Part shown: piece by piece, positions 1 to 12,329 of the stretch | How positions within the stretch are numbered: the first letter of the stretch is position 1 | Layout of the letters: each line of letters begins with the position of its first letter | Origin: Lasioglossum baleicum | Lineage: Eukaryota > Arthropoda > Insecta > Hymenoptera > Halictidae | Direction of reading: 5' to 3' | NCBI RefSeq assembly: GCF_051020765.1 | Contig: NC_134937.1 | Coordinates: 15,740,947-15,804,946 of the forward strand | DNA: 64,000 nucleotides | The notes under the pieces: model-generated | Seen by the model: the letters and a program-made list of their open reading frames with translations, nothing else | Database searches by the model: none | Told to the model about the DNA's origin: nothing | Made by a program: the position numbers and the translations under genes

Positions 1-2500
1 TGGATTTCTTTTTGCCACAAAAATGATTGCTTTAACCCTTTGCACTTCGACATCAAATATAACTCGATTTTTAAACACAAGTTTAAATCATCAGTTTTAA
101 ATATGCATTATAGTTTACAATATTAATTTTTCTTTACTTAGCTAAGCATCATACATATATTAAACTATTCCCAATATAATTAGTAAAAGGAAATTATTCA
201 AAATTAGTTCCAATCTAGGTACTATCTTTTAATATTTAAGGTACATTTCAAGTAAGACATTTAAAATGGCAGAAAGTCGTTGGGAACAAAATTGAAACAA
301 AATTTGAGATATCAATGAACTGTCTTCTAAAACATGACTAATTTTAGTTGCAGCATACAGTACAGCTCACTGAAGTTTGGCCGACTGCCGACCTCCATAA
401 ACGTATTTAGGAATTTCCTCTCGTAAAATGTTTACTGTAATGTTTCTTCGAAAAACCCTCATTAGTTATTGTAGAAAGGCTATTTAAGATTACAATGTAA
501 TAACATAAACTTTCTTGATGCGAGAGCGAAACGTTTCCAATTATTATATTTTATAAATTTTAACAGGATACGAACGTACATTCTGGAGCATGCAATTAGC
601 AGCTCTTTCTATGTCGCCCGTGCCTCATTACCCCCCCCCCCCAGACGAGCAGACTTATGGTGTTACTGAAAATACAACACCGTGAAAGGGACTTCCTGTT
701 TTTCCCCCAAGCTTTCCCGGGTATCGTTTTCAATATTCGCGAGCCGTCGGACCGAAAGCTCCGGGGTGACATTGAAAGCACTGTCATCGTAGAATGACAG
801 ACTTCAGACACTTTAATTAGAACGGCGTAGCTGCAGGTAAAATCAGTAGTCAGGATAATAATGGCTGGCGAGAGGACATCCAGTCTGACGACTAATAGGC
901 ATCACCGCGTTGATTACGAAGTTGGAAGGAGTGGACGAACAAAGTGACAGGAAACGCCATAGCCCCGGAATGGCTTCTGAATGTAAAGGCTGATCGATAA
1001 TATCGGGTTCAAATTTTTTTACGAGCCGGGGGGGGGGGGCCAGCCATGTTGAAACGGCGACGTCGCTGATTTCGTCGCCAATGGAGGAGAAATGAAACGC
1101 CGTGAAAAATGGGATTAACCTCGCTCCTGGCCGAGCTGATGGAATATAACATTAGGTTCAACAACGGACAATTCACTATAGTGGATTCAATATTGATCAC
1201 CGAGGACGTTCTTCTATCAGTCGTATGCTGCTTTTGATAAATAAAATTGTAGCAAAATTAGGTTTGAATGAATTGGATCCTTCTATAATCTAGTTTCCAG
1301 GAATAACAAAACAGCATCGACGATATCGTCAAAATGAGACAAAAGAAGGTAGAAAATATTCTTCCCAAGGTAAATATAACTACCTTCTATCACAAGTATG
1401 CGAAGGATAAGGATGTGAATGGACTGTGTGTGGTATCATGGAAATTCTTCATGTTTCTCTTTGTCCTACCCCACACATTGTTTACGTCATGCTCTTATCC
1501 TCTCTTTTCTTCTTCTTTCTTATTTATACGAAGAAGTCACGCAACTATAACAAGATCCTTTCTCTTTGGTTGTATCTGAGGGAGAATGAGATTCACGAAA
1601 AAATCGTGTGATCGTAGGAAACCTTTTTCCATCATCTATACCGTTCTTATAAACAATTATTTGTTGAAACATCTAATGAAGACCTGAATAGAGGACAATA
1701 TTAGAGAAAAAAATGAAATTTATGTCGGAATTTAATTGATAATTTTATTATAATCGTTGTAGAAACAATGCAGTACATACTAATATAATATGTACACTAT
1801 TACACAGTGTAGCAAAAGAATCATTGGTTTAATTCAGATGAAAATTGAAGGTACAATAAATGAAAATTGTCTTCTCTGGTAAAAAAGTCTTAATCTCTGC
1901 TTGATTTCTCTAATTTTCTTCATATATTTCAACCAATAAGAATATTAAATATAATGGGACCAATGAACAGACTAAATGACAAATTTGGTTCGTACAAATA
2001 AATATTTATTTCCGCAGAAAATCTGTCATTCAGAAGAAAATGTCTATTTGTAGACAAAGGTTAACGTTACCCAAGAAGTAACAAGATTTTCCGAAACACT
2101 TGAGCCAGAGATTATCGAATCCTCATTTTCGTTGGAACCTCCGAGCCGTGCGCGCATCTCTCCTCGTTCCTTTATTGTTTATGGAATGACAGGTCGGTGT
2201 ACCTAGATGACAGCGCGTATACATGACATCGTGTGCACCATGTACCACGACGTACATACGTCGCCGAAGATGAATATTCTGGAGAAACGTGCAGCGAAAG
2301 AAGGGGGACGTGATATGACGAGGTTTGATACCGAGACGAGAGGCGAAGTTGACGCGTTCCTTGCGGCCCGATAAAACGACCAAAGAAATGTAATTGAACG
2401 ATGCGAGTTACTGATAGAAATTCCATTCCGCGATACATTTTCCATGGAAACCAAACATCCGGCGATAACAGAACAGAAATCTGAAGACTCCGTAACAATC
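1..2500. other. AT-rich non-coding DNA with two C/G homopolymers
   Basis: No recognisable gene. Open frames here are short and lack domain-like composition. The stretch opens with a TTAACCCTTTGCAC motif near 34, which resembles the ends of the TTAA-type elements seen later, but no matching second end is visible. A run of 12 C occurs at 631-642 and a run of 12 G at 1028-1039. The piece from about 600 to 1200 is moderately GC-richer than its surroundings. A pyrimidine-rich stretch lies near 1490-1530. Confidence 0.6.
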
Positions 2501-2609
2501 AGGAGGTAGTTCCAATTTTTACATGCATTTTGGAGGACGATGGAATTTTCAGAATTCGTCAGATCTAGAAAACGTATTTTTTACTTTTTCCACATTCTCC
2601 TCCGAGCAA

Positions 2610-3050
2610 TTTCAATTTCTAAAAATTTTTCTCACGTCATATATTAATGGTGTTAACTTCTCAAAAAAACAAAACCAAGTCGTATGGTCCAATACTAAAA
2701 AGGCCATGATTCTTTTAAAAGTGTACCAGTATTATTGTGATTATTTTAGCTTTAGAGAGTTGCAACAATATCTACATGTGACTACATAGAAAAGATGCAA
2801 AAAACAACTTCTAGTATTTTTCTCTTCCGACCAATTGCTATTTTTTCAAATATCTTTTTCATGTCATACACTATAATTCTAACTTTTCAAGAATAGATCG
2901 TTTGGTTCAACATTAAAAAGCTATCCTTTTAAAAGTGTGTCAGTATTAATGTGACTCACTGTAAGAGATCAGTTTCCTCAAATATTTATGCAACATTTCT
3001 GTTGTTTATTTCAGCTTTAAAGTTGCATCAACATCCGCACATGACGATCA
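2610..3050. repeat. Diverged tandem duplication, about 230 bp period
   Basis: Two copies of the same stretch follow one another, one near 2617-2784 and one near 2848-3044. Both contain a TCA(C/T)GTCATA start, then CTTTTAAAAGTGT, then an AGCTTTA-AGTTGCA-CAA-AT segment ending in ACATG(T/A)GAC. The copies differ at many positions and by small gaps, so the duplication is old. No coding content is apparent. Confidence 0.5.
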
Positions 3051-3299
3051 AGAGATATGTATACATCTCAACTCGAGATCGAAACGGGATCGAAAATACG
3101 TGTAAAAATCGAGATTCTGCGTCAAAAGAGGTAACCAATCTTAATGATTCTTAGCTTCGTCTTTCTTTGGTTACTTATTCAACGCAATCCCCACCAACAG
3201 TCCGAGAACGCCTAAGAACTGGTGGTGGGAGTCGTCAGTATGCAACGGACGAGGATTCCGTGCAATGAACGAGGTTCTACTGTATACATAAAATCTAGC

Positions 3300-4560
3300 A
3301 AAATTGTGCTTAATCAAACCGGTTCCGGGTGGTCCAAAATCCCCGTCGCTTCCTCGTAGAAACCGTCTCCTCGGTCGAAGGGCTGAAGAACAAAGCCCTC
3401 CCGAAGAACGGTCCGCTCGTCTGCGCGGACTGCTCGAAGATCCTCGGCGAACTTACGCTCATTAGTCAACGCTGATTCCTTTTCAAGTCCCGAAGACGCG
3501 CTATTGTTTACATCCCGATTGTTCGCGTACACATAATATCACGGGCGTCTGAGCACGAAGCGGGAAAACGGGCGCGACCGAGAAAATCGAGAAACGTCTG
3601 TGTAAAAGAGCGAGAAGAGTAAGGGGGATCTAAAAGAGGAGAAGAGAGTAAGGTATGAAGGGATGGGGGGGAGGAGAGTGGGAAGAGGGAGAGGGAGAAC
3701 GGAAGATAAAACGCGAGGAAGATGGTCGTGGAGGAAGGGTGTGGGTGCCGCGAGGATGGGATAGAATGCAATAAGATGAGACTTAGTGTGCACTACGCGT
3801 CGTAGAATTGACGTGCTCCTTATAAAGCTGAAGGACGAGGTAGACAGCGTAGAAAGAAGGAGAGGGGGTGGCGGGACGGTAGAGAGGGTAGAGAAGGTTG
3901 TGACGAGCAGCGAGTAGATAGCATAGCCAGGAGAGAAGGTAGGAAGGCACGTCGTGGCTCCTGCACGCCGCGCCGTGGAAGCCCGATTGTTCTCTGCAAC
4001 CGACTGTGTCTCATTACTTCGAATTGGCTGGCCGTAGACAATGCCAGCGGGTAATACGGTTATCCGGAAGATGGTTTTCACCGGCCTCCTCTTCGTTTCA
4101 CCGCTCCCGCTTCTATCCGCCATCGAGCACGACGCCCTTTTACGCTCTCCCCTTGGCCCTCTCCCCCCACTCCCGTCTGATCCTGTCTTCCAGCAGAAGG
4201 TATAAACCCTTTTCCCTCACGGTCACGTTAAGAGGTTACCAAGAGCTGCGACCCCCATCCCCCTGCGCGCGCCTTGCTCGAATAACCGAAAGAGAACCGA
4301 ACGATCGGAAGAAAGATGCTGACCGAAGAAGACAATGGACCATCGCGGGATGCTGTAAGCTGGCTCCTCGGACCAGAGAGATAAGGATCGAAGATTAACC
4401 CCGCGATACGGGCGACCGGAGAGACGAGGTCAGCCGGTCTGGACCCGGGGATGCTCGGCTTAGCAGACGGTTCCGTTTGCCCTCGGTCTGTTTCGACCGA
4501 TCCTCTTTCCTTCTCGCTTCGCTTCGCTGGGGAATAACCAGTTCAGATATGATGGAGCTC
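3300..4560. other. GC-rich island with polypurine and polypyrimidine tracts
   Basis: Composition changes sharply here. The plus strand is almost pure purine (GAGAGG, GGGGGGAGG, GAAGAGGG) from about 3593 to 3770 and again near 3850-3900, then strongly pyrimidine-rich from about 4075 to 4215. Overlapping open frames of up to 194 codons run on both strands, but they follow the low-complexity tracts and show no domain. GAGAG repeats could bind GAGA-type factors if this is a promoter or enhancer; that is inference. Confidence 0.5.
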
Positions 4561-4756
4561 TATTGAATACTGCAAGGCGTCGCAGCCGATATTGGATATA
4601 AACGGGACGCGTTGACCCAGTACGAGACGGATCTGCCAAATAATCTTTGCCGAGACCCTCCGACCTCCGATGGAATTGCTACGATTGCGATCGGAACCAA
4701 CAGTTCCGACGGTTCCGGTCGGTTTCTGAGCAGTTCCAGTGTTAAGGACTGGACTG

Positions 4757-5010
4757 ATGTTTCAATAGAGCTCTTTGAATATTGCACTTGGTGCCGTCTA
4801 TAATCGAAGGACCACCATTCGTGTGGACTGTTTGCTATGCCAGTCTGATGTACCGTGTGTCTGACTGTCTGAAGGTTCTCACTGATCTGACTTCTTGAGC
4901 CTAATTCTCCCTCATTAGGTCTCCCGACAGCCCTTTTGGGTGACTGGGCCGCTTCCTTTTTTACCAGATAAGGTTATTCCCAGGGTCCTCGCTTTAACAT
5001 CCAGTTCCTT
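4757..5010 (+). repeat. Interspersed repeat, copy A (pair with 52650-53050)
   Basis: This stretch matches the region around 52650-53050 in the same orientation. Shared blocks include a TATTGCACTTGGTGCCGTC-like start, TCGAA-GACC-CCA, CCCTTTTGGGT and AGGGTCCTCGCTTTAACAT. The copies differ by substitutions and by about 150-200 bp of extra sequence in the other copy. They look like remnants of one transposed family, perhaps a retroelement 3' region, but I cannot assign it. Nothing indicates an intact gene. Confidence 0.5.
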
Positions 5011-8000
5011 AGACGTTTTTCGACAGTTCACCTATGTATATTAAGTTCTTCGCATTCTAATGTTCAATCGCATTCGGAGAAGCTGTTCTCCATTTTGGGA
5101 ATTAGATGCTGCGCAATGAGATATGCCGCGAGTTTCCAGCTACGCAAATACCAACATATATGCATGTATTCGTATACTAGTTGCTAGTTGTAGTCCAATT
5201 TGGTTTGATTCTAATGGACTTCGTTGAATTCGACTGGTTTTCACCCGTCCATTTCAACAAAGTTCCACCCGAGTTTTGCCCCGTGCAAATAAATCCGTCG
5301 ACATGCACCCTCGCATCGATCCTCGGACGGTGAAATGAAACTGCTTTATAGTAATTCTGATCTAACGGGAATAAAATGTTACAGAAATACATTTTTGGTT
5401 CGACGCGGTTTGTAGGGCGCATTCTTCTTCGCACGCTTCGGTGCAGACTGCGGGGAAGCGGTTAGGCGAAGCAACAAGTTCGGAACTCGGATACAGGACA
5501 TCGCTGTAGTTCGGGAGATGCTTGTGTGAGTTGCTATTATTTGTTTACGTAACATTTTATGTGTATCCTTCGTTATTATTCGAAGAGTCTAAGAGCCAAT
5601 CGACGTGAGTAGATTCTGTCACATTAATTTATTGGAACCACAGTTCTGTTTTATTTTATTTGTTGTTGTATATTTACTATGTTGTAATATATTTTCTCTT
5701 TTAATCGTCTCAATGCGTCGAAAATAATGCAACAACGTCATTCAACTGTTCTAATGTCTATACACAGTTTTATATTTGGCCAATCCACGTCTACCATAAG
5801 TGCATATAATTAAAGTCAAACGAAAAGATTGTGATACATAGAATAGTGTTCTGTATAATGTTCTGCACAATGTTCTGCACAATGTTCTGCACAATATTCT
5901 GTACAATCCTGCTTAATTCAAGGAATAATTCAATATTGCCTACATTCGTATACGACGTAAACAATTAACCTTTATTATGATAAAATTTTTGGCCATTTAT
6001 ATTTCTCTTGTCTTGATTAAAAAATCACCCGGTCAAAAAGTTAAAATCAAACGAAAAGCAAAAAAAGCTGTGTTAAAAAAAAATACTGTAATAAATTAGA
6101 CACTGTCCGACATCTTTTTCGAATAATATCCCGCAGATTTTCGTTAAGTAGGGACGCGGTGTCCACCAAACTTTGTAAGTAACATCGGTGCAGGTTTCAT
6201 GCTTAAAGCGTAATGAAAAAAGCTGAAGATATTATATCACGGGGCAAGTGTAATAGACGGTGAAAAAATTTATGCCGGAAGAGAGACACCGCCGCGCCGC
6301 GCAGAAAACTTTCTTTCATTCTAAAAGAAGATGAGAATCGAAGATTAACCGTCGACACGACTTTGAATCGGACAAGACGACGTTTCCAACTCAGCTCGGG
6401 TTTCCGAGCCGAGGGAAACTGCTCTGCATTTCAAATCCGCGAAAAGCCGGGAAGCTTTTCGTCACGGACGGTCGATTCCGTTGACTGAGAAGAAGCGGCT
6501 CGAGGAAAGAGAATGGGGTCCCTTGGACAGCGCCGGAACCACGCTCTCCGAGCTTTCGGAACAAGACATACAACAGATCGCTTCATTTTTTTCGAGGGAG
6601 ATCATCGTGGCTTGCGCTAATACCTGGTGATGAGCATGATCTTTCTCAATTAGTATCGATTTCTAACACACTATGCATATATTGAAGGTACATATGGATG
6701 AGTATCAAAGAGATTCTTAAATGATACCCACTTTTTCATGATGGGATATGTTTCACTAATTACCTGACAACTGCTTTTCATACTAACCTATACGTATCTC
6801 GTGAGAAATTAATTTTTAGTCTGCGGATAATTATGCAAAATGCGAATTGTATAACTTAGTTACAAGAAACTGGATCTGTGCAGGAATTTACTTCTCGCTT
6901 TAGTATTTTAATAAGTGATGATGAACCCTCTGATAGTTTATAGACAATGAAAAATTCGTCAGAGCTTTCGGACTTTGGAGATATGCTCTAAAAATCCCTT
7001 AAGAGAATCCTCAAACTGTAGCACTGAATTTGAATACGTAAGAATTTTATAAAAATCATTAGTGTGACTCCTATTTTCAATAAAAAAAATTGAGATTGAA
7101 TGTCTACGATCTCGAGTTTTCGATTCGTTTCCTAAAGAATAGTCAAATTTGAACCCTCGGGACCAAAAGTCTCTGCGAGGCCTCATTTCCGGAGTCGTGG
7201 AAATGAGTTCTTGAGACTGCGATGTTAAAGACATAGTTGCAGGTACTATACTGTCTTCAATGTAGGTCTCCGCATCTAAAGGGCTTCAGAGGTGTATCTT
7301 CTACTACAAGGTATCTGGGATTTAAATTTCTTGATCAAGTCTGACCTACATCTATAGATTCTAAATCACTAGTTTCTTCTTTTGCTTCATTCACCATGGG
7401 TCGCTATAATTCTGGTCTTTACATCCTGGATTGGATTCAATGGCGTCTTTCGGTTTCAGATTAATTCAATTCGGTTACCGTGGTTCTACAATTACGCAAT
7501 TTTGGTTTTGTGGGTTTCGATTGGGTCGATTCGAGGATTGCCACTCAACGTGTCGTTATCGGTGCTGAATTATTTTACTTAAACTGAAGTAGTGAAAATG
7601 AATACTGCATCGTCTAGTGCCATGTTTGTATAAACAATTCGATGTTAGTACAACATTTTATTGGCAAAAGTAAGAAGAAATTTTAAAAGGAGAATAAATG
7701 CATAATGAAAACGGAATATTTATAAATCAATTTTACCAATTTATTTCATTTAATATCACTTGTCCCTTCAAATTCGTATTAAATTTGAGTTGATTGCAGT
7801 ATTAAAATTATATCGAGACTTTCTATTTTATATTATAAAAATCTCTTCTTACTATTTCGATGAACCTTACTAATTTATGTTTATTAGTAGCACACATTTA
7901 ACGAAGAAGAAACGATATTTCTTTGAAGCTTTATTAAATTCTGAACTCTACTAATTTATTGTTGGCTCACATTTCGAGATTAAATATCGATGAGATAAGA

Positions 8001-9250
8001 GTGGTATTTGTTTGAACTATCTAAATGAATGATCTTATTAAAGCCAATTTGAAATAGATGGCGCGCGTTTAGCTTGAAATTTGGATGCGAGTGATTAACG
8101 AGTACGTGAGACCGCCACATTCATATTTCTATTCTGAAAGGGAAGCGACTCTAAACCGTGGCGTGAATATCGTGCGACTGATGCCTAAATCATCGAGAGG
8201 TTAAACATCAAACTTTGCTAATTTGTTATCAGCCAGAAAGCTGGAGCGACGTGTAGAAATCTTCCACTCTGACCAATTTGCCCCAGTTACCGAACTTCTA
8301 ACATTGTTAACCTTCCCGTCCGGACTTATGGGAACTCTTCGGCTCGAACAAAATATATAGATCACCTTCGAGTAGACCCACGTGTATGGAAATGAACGCT
8401 GAGAATAATAAAAAGCTTTCTTGTAGAGTTCCTTCGACGGGGGGGGGGGGGTTATACGATCCTCTAGCGAGTATCTCGGCCGAATATTAAATCTGGGAAA
8501 AGGGCGAGTAATAAAATACTTTCACGAAGTATTTATGATCGATTTTTAACGGTATAAATGCATGAATCCGTCGGGGACCAAGAATGAATAAACTGTAAAG
8601 GGACCAGAAAGGATTAAATGATTTTCAATATTTAATCTTGCGTGTTACATATCTTCCGTTCTGATTGTTTTTGACAAATTTTCGATACAAGTGTACATTG
8701 AAGAAATTGTGTTTATTTGCAGAATGATTAAATGGAAAATCGTACGCCATATTGATTTACAAGTTTACAGGCTCGACATCCGAAAAATGGTTGTTTATCG
8801 AAATCATATTCGTAAAATTGTCCTTTGTTGGTTTTTCGAACTTTATTGACCAACTCGATATACATCCGTTATGGTGATTAATTTATTGGAAGCAAAATCC
8901 AATCAACAAGACAGAATTCATAAAAGAGAATCATTTTGCAACGTACAGTAAATGAAGCATGAAAAATTGAAGTAAAACAGAGTGAGTTACATTCTAATTT
9001 ACTTTATTGTCATTGAAATTTGTTGACTATACGTTCACATTATCTACAGAAATATTACGTGTAAAATATCCTCGACAATTTTGAAACATTCACAAAAATG
9101 AGTCTCAGATATTTTCTTTAATTTTAAATCTGAAAAACGCGGATTTGAATTCACTTTACGGCTCGCACTATGCAACAATACGTTCTTTCTCTCAAATTCT
9201 ACCAGACCTGGGAATGTAGGACCGTATTCATCAGCTCGTTGTAAAAAAAG
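5011..9250. other. AT-rich non-coding stretch
   Basis: No gene recognised. Contents include a 12-bp minisatellite (5847-5906), a moderately GC-rich patch at about 6270-6620, a fragment resembling the GACTGCGG-type MITE end near 6818-6840, and a run of 13 G at 8439-8451. The segment around 7380-7580 has a short open frame with hydrophobic residues and no domain; I treat it as chance. Confidence 0.5.
5847..5906. repeat. 12-bp minisatellite, five units
   Basis: Five consecutive units of TGTTCTGCACAA. The first and last units carry substitutions (GTATAA and TATTCTGTACAA) and the middle three are identical, which suggests recent homogenisation or slippage. Confidence 0.9.
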
Positions 9251-9253
9251 AAA

Positions 9254-9541
9254 TTAGCAAAGTCTCGTAATTCCTCGTCTACATTGCACACGCAAGAAAT
9301 TGCACAAAGAAAAGCTAAGGCTGCTACATATGCTAATTCTTCGCGCTCGTTCTGCTTGTGCAGTCATAAATTGTAATGCAAGACGGTGCGCGGTTGAGCT
9401 CACCGACATCGTGTAACACATCCGTTTTTCAGCAGGTAGTTTCACATGATCTACACATGAAGGCACATGATCTGCAGACATCTGTGTATGTAGTATCATT
9501 ATAAAAAGAAGAAAATTAAGTGTGAAAATCAAAGTTTGCAT
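9254..9541 (-). CDS. Candidate small secreted cysteine-containing peptide (unproven)
   Basis: Reading on the minus strand from the ATG at 9541-9539 gives 95 residues. Residues 1-20 are strongly hydrophobic (MQTLIFTLNFLLFIMILHTQ) and look like a signal peptide, with possible cleavage after HTQ or MSA. The rest is polar and holds six cysteines, spread rather than tightly spaced, plus a dibasic KR near residue 40. I chose the internal Met over the one seven codons upstream because the hydrophobic core follows it directly. A good splice-donor-like CG|GTGAGC lies at about 9404, so the true coding part might end after about 46 residues and continue in a distant exon. I do not recognise the family. 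The surrounding DNA is AT-rich with no other gene, so chance remains a serious alternative. Confidence 0.25.
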   Translation of the reverse strand: MQTLIFTLNFLLFIMILHTQMSADHVPSCVDHVKLPAEKRMCYTMSVSSTAHRLALQFMTAQAERARRISICSSLSFSLCNFLRVQCRRGITRLC

Positions 9542-9923
9542 GTTATATCCTGTGTTGTACACATGTAGATGACACTAATCTTTGATCAGGTTTAGAAATA
9601 CATGTTTATTTGTCATATACTCGAATAAACCAAATTTTGTTAGGATCTTTTCACTGCAAAAGGATTAAAGTAGCACTAAAGCCCAATATAATACATATTT
9701 TAGTTTTATAGTTTTATTAATTAAATTACTTTGACTTTGTGAGAATTTCTTGGGGTTGATATGCGACATTTAACCCCTTAGCTGTATATGACGAGTGTTG
9801 TGTCGTGGAATAAGATCAATTGCTTTCTATCTCCATTAAAATTTGTGTGAAAAATACGTATTCAGATATTTTAGAATATGTAGAATGCGAAACCAAGTAA
9901 TGAATGAATGACTACTACTCACG

Positions 9924-9965
9924 ACTAGACTGCAGATTTTAGTGCAAAATAAAAATTTCTGGCAT
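9924..9965 (+). mobile_element. Fragment of TA-type MITE (GACTGCGG family), one end only
   Basis: TAGACTGCAGATTTT followed by GTGCAAAATAAAAATTTC matches the left end of the complete copies at 16234 and 31951. No matching right end is visible nearby, so this is a truncated copy. Confidence 0.5.
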
Positions 9966-10350
9966 TAATTGATCGAACGATCAATCGAAAATAATATATT
10001 TAATCTTTCTACATTCAAGTCTACATTCAAAAAATCACGGCAGGAACAATACCAAGAAACATCGGCCACATTAAAGAACCAAGAGCGCACGAACTGAACG
10101 TGTTTACTGGGCGATCATTGCCGCCATTTTGCGAAGCGTGCACCAGGTCGTAGGTCACGAGTACCGGCAGAGCAGCTAGTCTAAGAATTAGCTCGCGAGC
10201 GTTTGGATTAAAGCTGGGATAGGCGAGCTTCGTCACGACATGTCGTCTCTACAAGCTGCGGGTCCTGAAATATGATACATTAACCACCTATCTGGGCTTT
10301 TGTCATTCAAATCAGTTAACTCGAGAGCACCGTAGCCGGGGATCCGTCGA

Positions 10351-10373
10351 GACAACGACGACGACGACGACGA
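10351..10373. repeat. GAC/CGA trinucleotide microsatellite
   Basis: About seven consecutive ACG units with minor edge variation, just upstream of the candidate coding exon. It lies in the GC-rich island. Confidence 0.85.
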
Positions 10374-10571
10374 TGGCGTCCCTCATACGTTCACTGGAGT
10401 GTGCACGAGGTAATCATTTCCCTCCCGAACAATAGTCGAGCCTTGTGCATGTTTCAGCAGTCAGCCGGAACCGGCTGGACACCTTTCGGAGGATCAGCGT
10501 AGGTGAGGTCCGCGGGAAGGAAGGTCAGGGAGACAAAGAGAAAGACCAGAAGTCCTCGAGAACGTCTCGAG

Positions 10572-10844
10572 ATGGTAGCCGAGTGCGTCCCCGTACTTGC
10601 ACTTATCTTTGTACGCGCACTGTTTGCCCAACCACCAAGACAGACCATTTACCATAACGAGGGAAACGGAAACTTCCAGCAGAACTCCTTGCCGCCGCGG
10701 CCCAGCAAAAGCTTGCAACAATGGTTGGCCACCGTGAAACCCACCCTCGCCCTCGACCTTTTCCTTCCGCCAACCTGCCCCTTTCTTTCCACACTCCCCC
10801 GTTTTCTGTTGCGTCTCCCGGCGCTTTCCTACTGTTCCCCATGA
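10572..10844 (+). CDS. Candidate secreted-protein first exon (unproven)
   Basis: The ATG at 10572 sits in a fair context (CGAGATGG). The first 19 residues form a plausible signal peptide ending in RALFA, with the next residues QPPRQT giving a typical cleavage site. Residues 20-50 are polar and asparagine/glutamine-rich (HNEGNGNFQQNS), then PPRPSKSLQQW. After that the frame becomes low-complexity Pro/Leu, which suggests the real exon, if any, ends earlier. A weak donor-like GTGAAA lies near 10735 and a GTTGGC near 10723. I do not recognise the protein. Overlapping open frames on the other strand weaken the case, as expected for a GC-rich island. The annotated end is simply the stop codon of the frame. 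Confidence 0.22.
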   Translation: MVAECVPVLALIFVRALFAQPPRQTIYHNEGNGNFQQNSLPPRPSKSLQQWLATVKPTLALDLFLPPTCPFLSTLPRFLLRLPALSYCSP

Positions 10845-11355
10845 CCCCTTGCTACCCTACTGTCAACGCGAAGAGGTGACAAAAGTAATCGTGGCTCTCC
10901 AGGCGCCGAGCCGATGCCAATTGGTCGCCGTTCGTTTGCGCGCGTTGAAAGTGCTTTTCTTCATAGGATGACTCGATTTCAACCTTTTATGCCCGAGCAG
11001 TGATACAATATTTCTACTGGGTTGAGCAGAAACGATGACCATCTTGAATATCTCTGAGAAATTATGTCTCCGAGACAGGCGGGTCTCGAACGGCCAACTT
11101 GATTATTTTCAACAATCCATCATAAATTAACATATGTAACAGCTACCTAGCCATGTTACTTTCATTTTAAACACAAATTATCTTGAAAATGGGTAGGTGG
11201 ACCACAAAATAGAAGAAACATAAAATGAATTTATTATTACTGCTACATTATTTACAACCATTCAACATTATTAAAAGAAATCAATTTTTAAGTAACTCCA
11301 TTTTCTCCTAATTTGTGCAGATCATTTTTAGTTTCTATAAAGAGCCGCTGTCTAG

Positions 11356-11707
11356 CAGAGTTGTGGGCAATAATCAACTAATATTTAAAAATGACTAATA
11401 GTCTTTTTGAATGTTAGTCATAGCAAAATAGTCATTAGTCAAAACTTTTTGATTAGTTAGTGATAATAATATTAATATATGTTAATCGCACAATAGTGAC
11501 TGATGACTAAAGATTGATGACCGATCATCAACTACTAATTAACTAATAAGCAATAGCTAACGAATACTTAGAGCTGTGACTAACTATTTGCCATTTAGTT
11601 TTCACTAACTAATAAAAAAGTTTTGACCAATAACTATTTTGCTATGACTAACATTCAAAAAGACTATTAGTCATTTTTAAATATTAATTGATTATTGCCC
11701 AACTCTG
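11356..11707. mobile_element. hAT-like foldback MITE with exact 8-bp target duplication
   Basis: The element starts CAGAGTTG-GGGCAATAATCAA and ends in the inverted counterpart TTGCCCAACTCTG. It is flanked on both sides by an identical 8-bp direct repeat CTGTCTAG (11348-11355 and 11708-11715), the hallmark of hAT transposition. The terminal inverted repeats run for about 110 bp with few mismatches, so most of the 352-bp element can fold into one hairpin. The interior is built from TAGTCA/TGACTA motifs in both orientations and has no coding capacity. It must have been moved by a transposase from elsewhere. Confidence 0.9.
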
Positions 11708-12329
11708 CTGTCTAGTAATGAATTCGTCTTGGCGTGTTCTGTATAGTGTATCAACAATGTTTATCCGCGATATCCTGTGCAGACCACTTAAGTCTACCGA
11801 TATTTAGTCAGGGAATAATCGGCGACACTTAGAAATCGGCCGATCTTGAGAAACAATCTCCGCCCAAGCAAATCTTAGTTTTGCAGATTGTCCTGAGTGA
11901 ATGGCAATTCAAGTGAATCACGGCGGTCTGGTTCATTGATGTACGCCAAGCTTGCTCCCCGGTGTTCTGTCCAATTAAGACTATTATTAATGGACATTTA
12001 AACTGTGTTTATTTGTAATTTAGCGGGGATACGTAATTGGCAGCGATCTTATTGTAGGTAGTGCCTCCATTCACCGAGGGAAAGTTTGAAAGAACGCGTA
12101 TTGATGTTACCGGTTCCAGGATTGCGCAGCCCAGACAATTGATTCCATTGGTTTCTGAAGAGTAATCAGTGTCCTCGGAAACCAATAGGATCCGAACGGG
12201 CCGATCTTGTCTATCGTAAACAACGTGTTCCAGATCTTTACGGACGAAAGAAACTATTAGGAGATCGAGGTCGCGCTGCTGTTCGGAAGCATCTGGGCAG
12301 TCGATAGAAGAACTCGACGAAAAACAACA

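Larger units (their letters stand above)
10320..10960. other. GC-rich island holding a candidate first exon
   Basis: A sharply bounded GC-rich block. It includes a (GAC)n trinucleotide repeat at about 10351-10373, a TCAGC-type initiator-like sequence near 10456-10470, and a candidate signal-peptide exon starting at 10572. The other overlapping frames on both strands show no domain. Confidence 0.4.

Noticed and set aside
3539..4398. Long frames on both strands
   Set aside because: They follow polypurine and polypyrimidine tracts, giving low-complexity Ser/Pro/Leu or Arg products.
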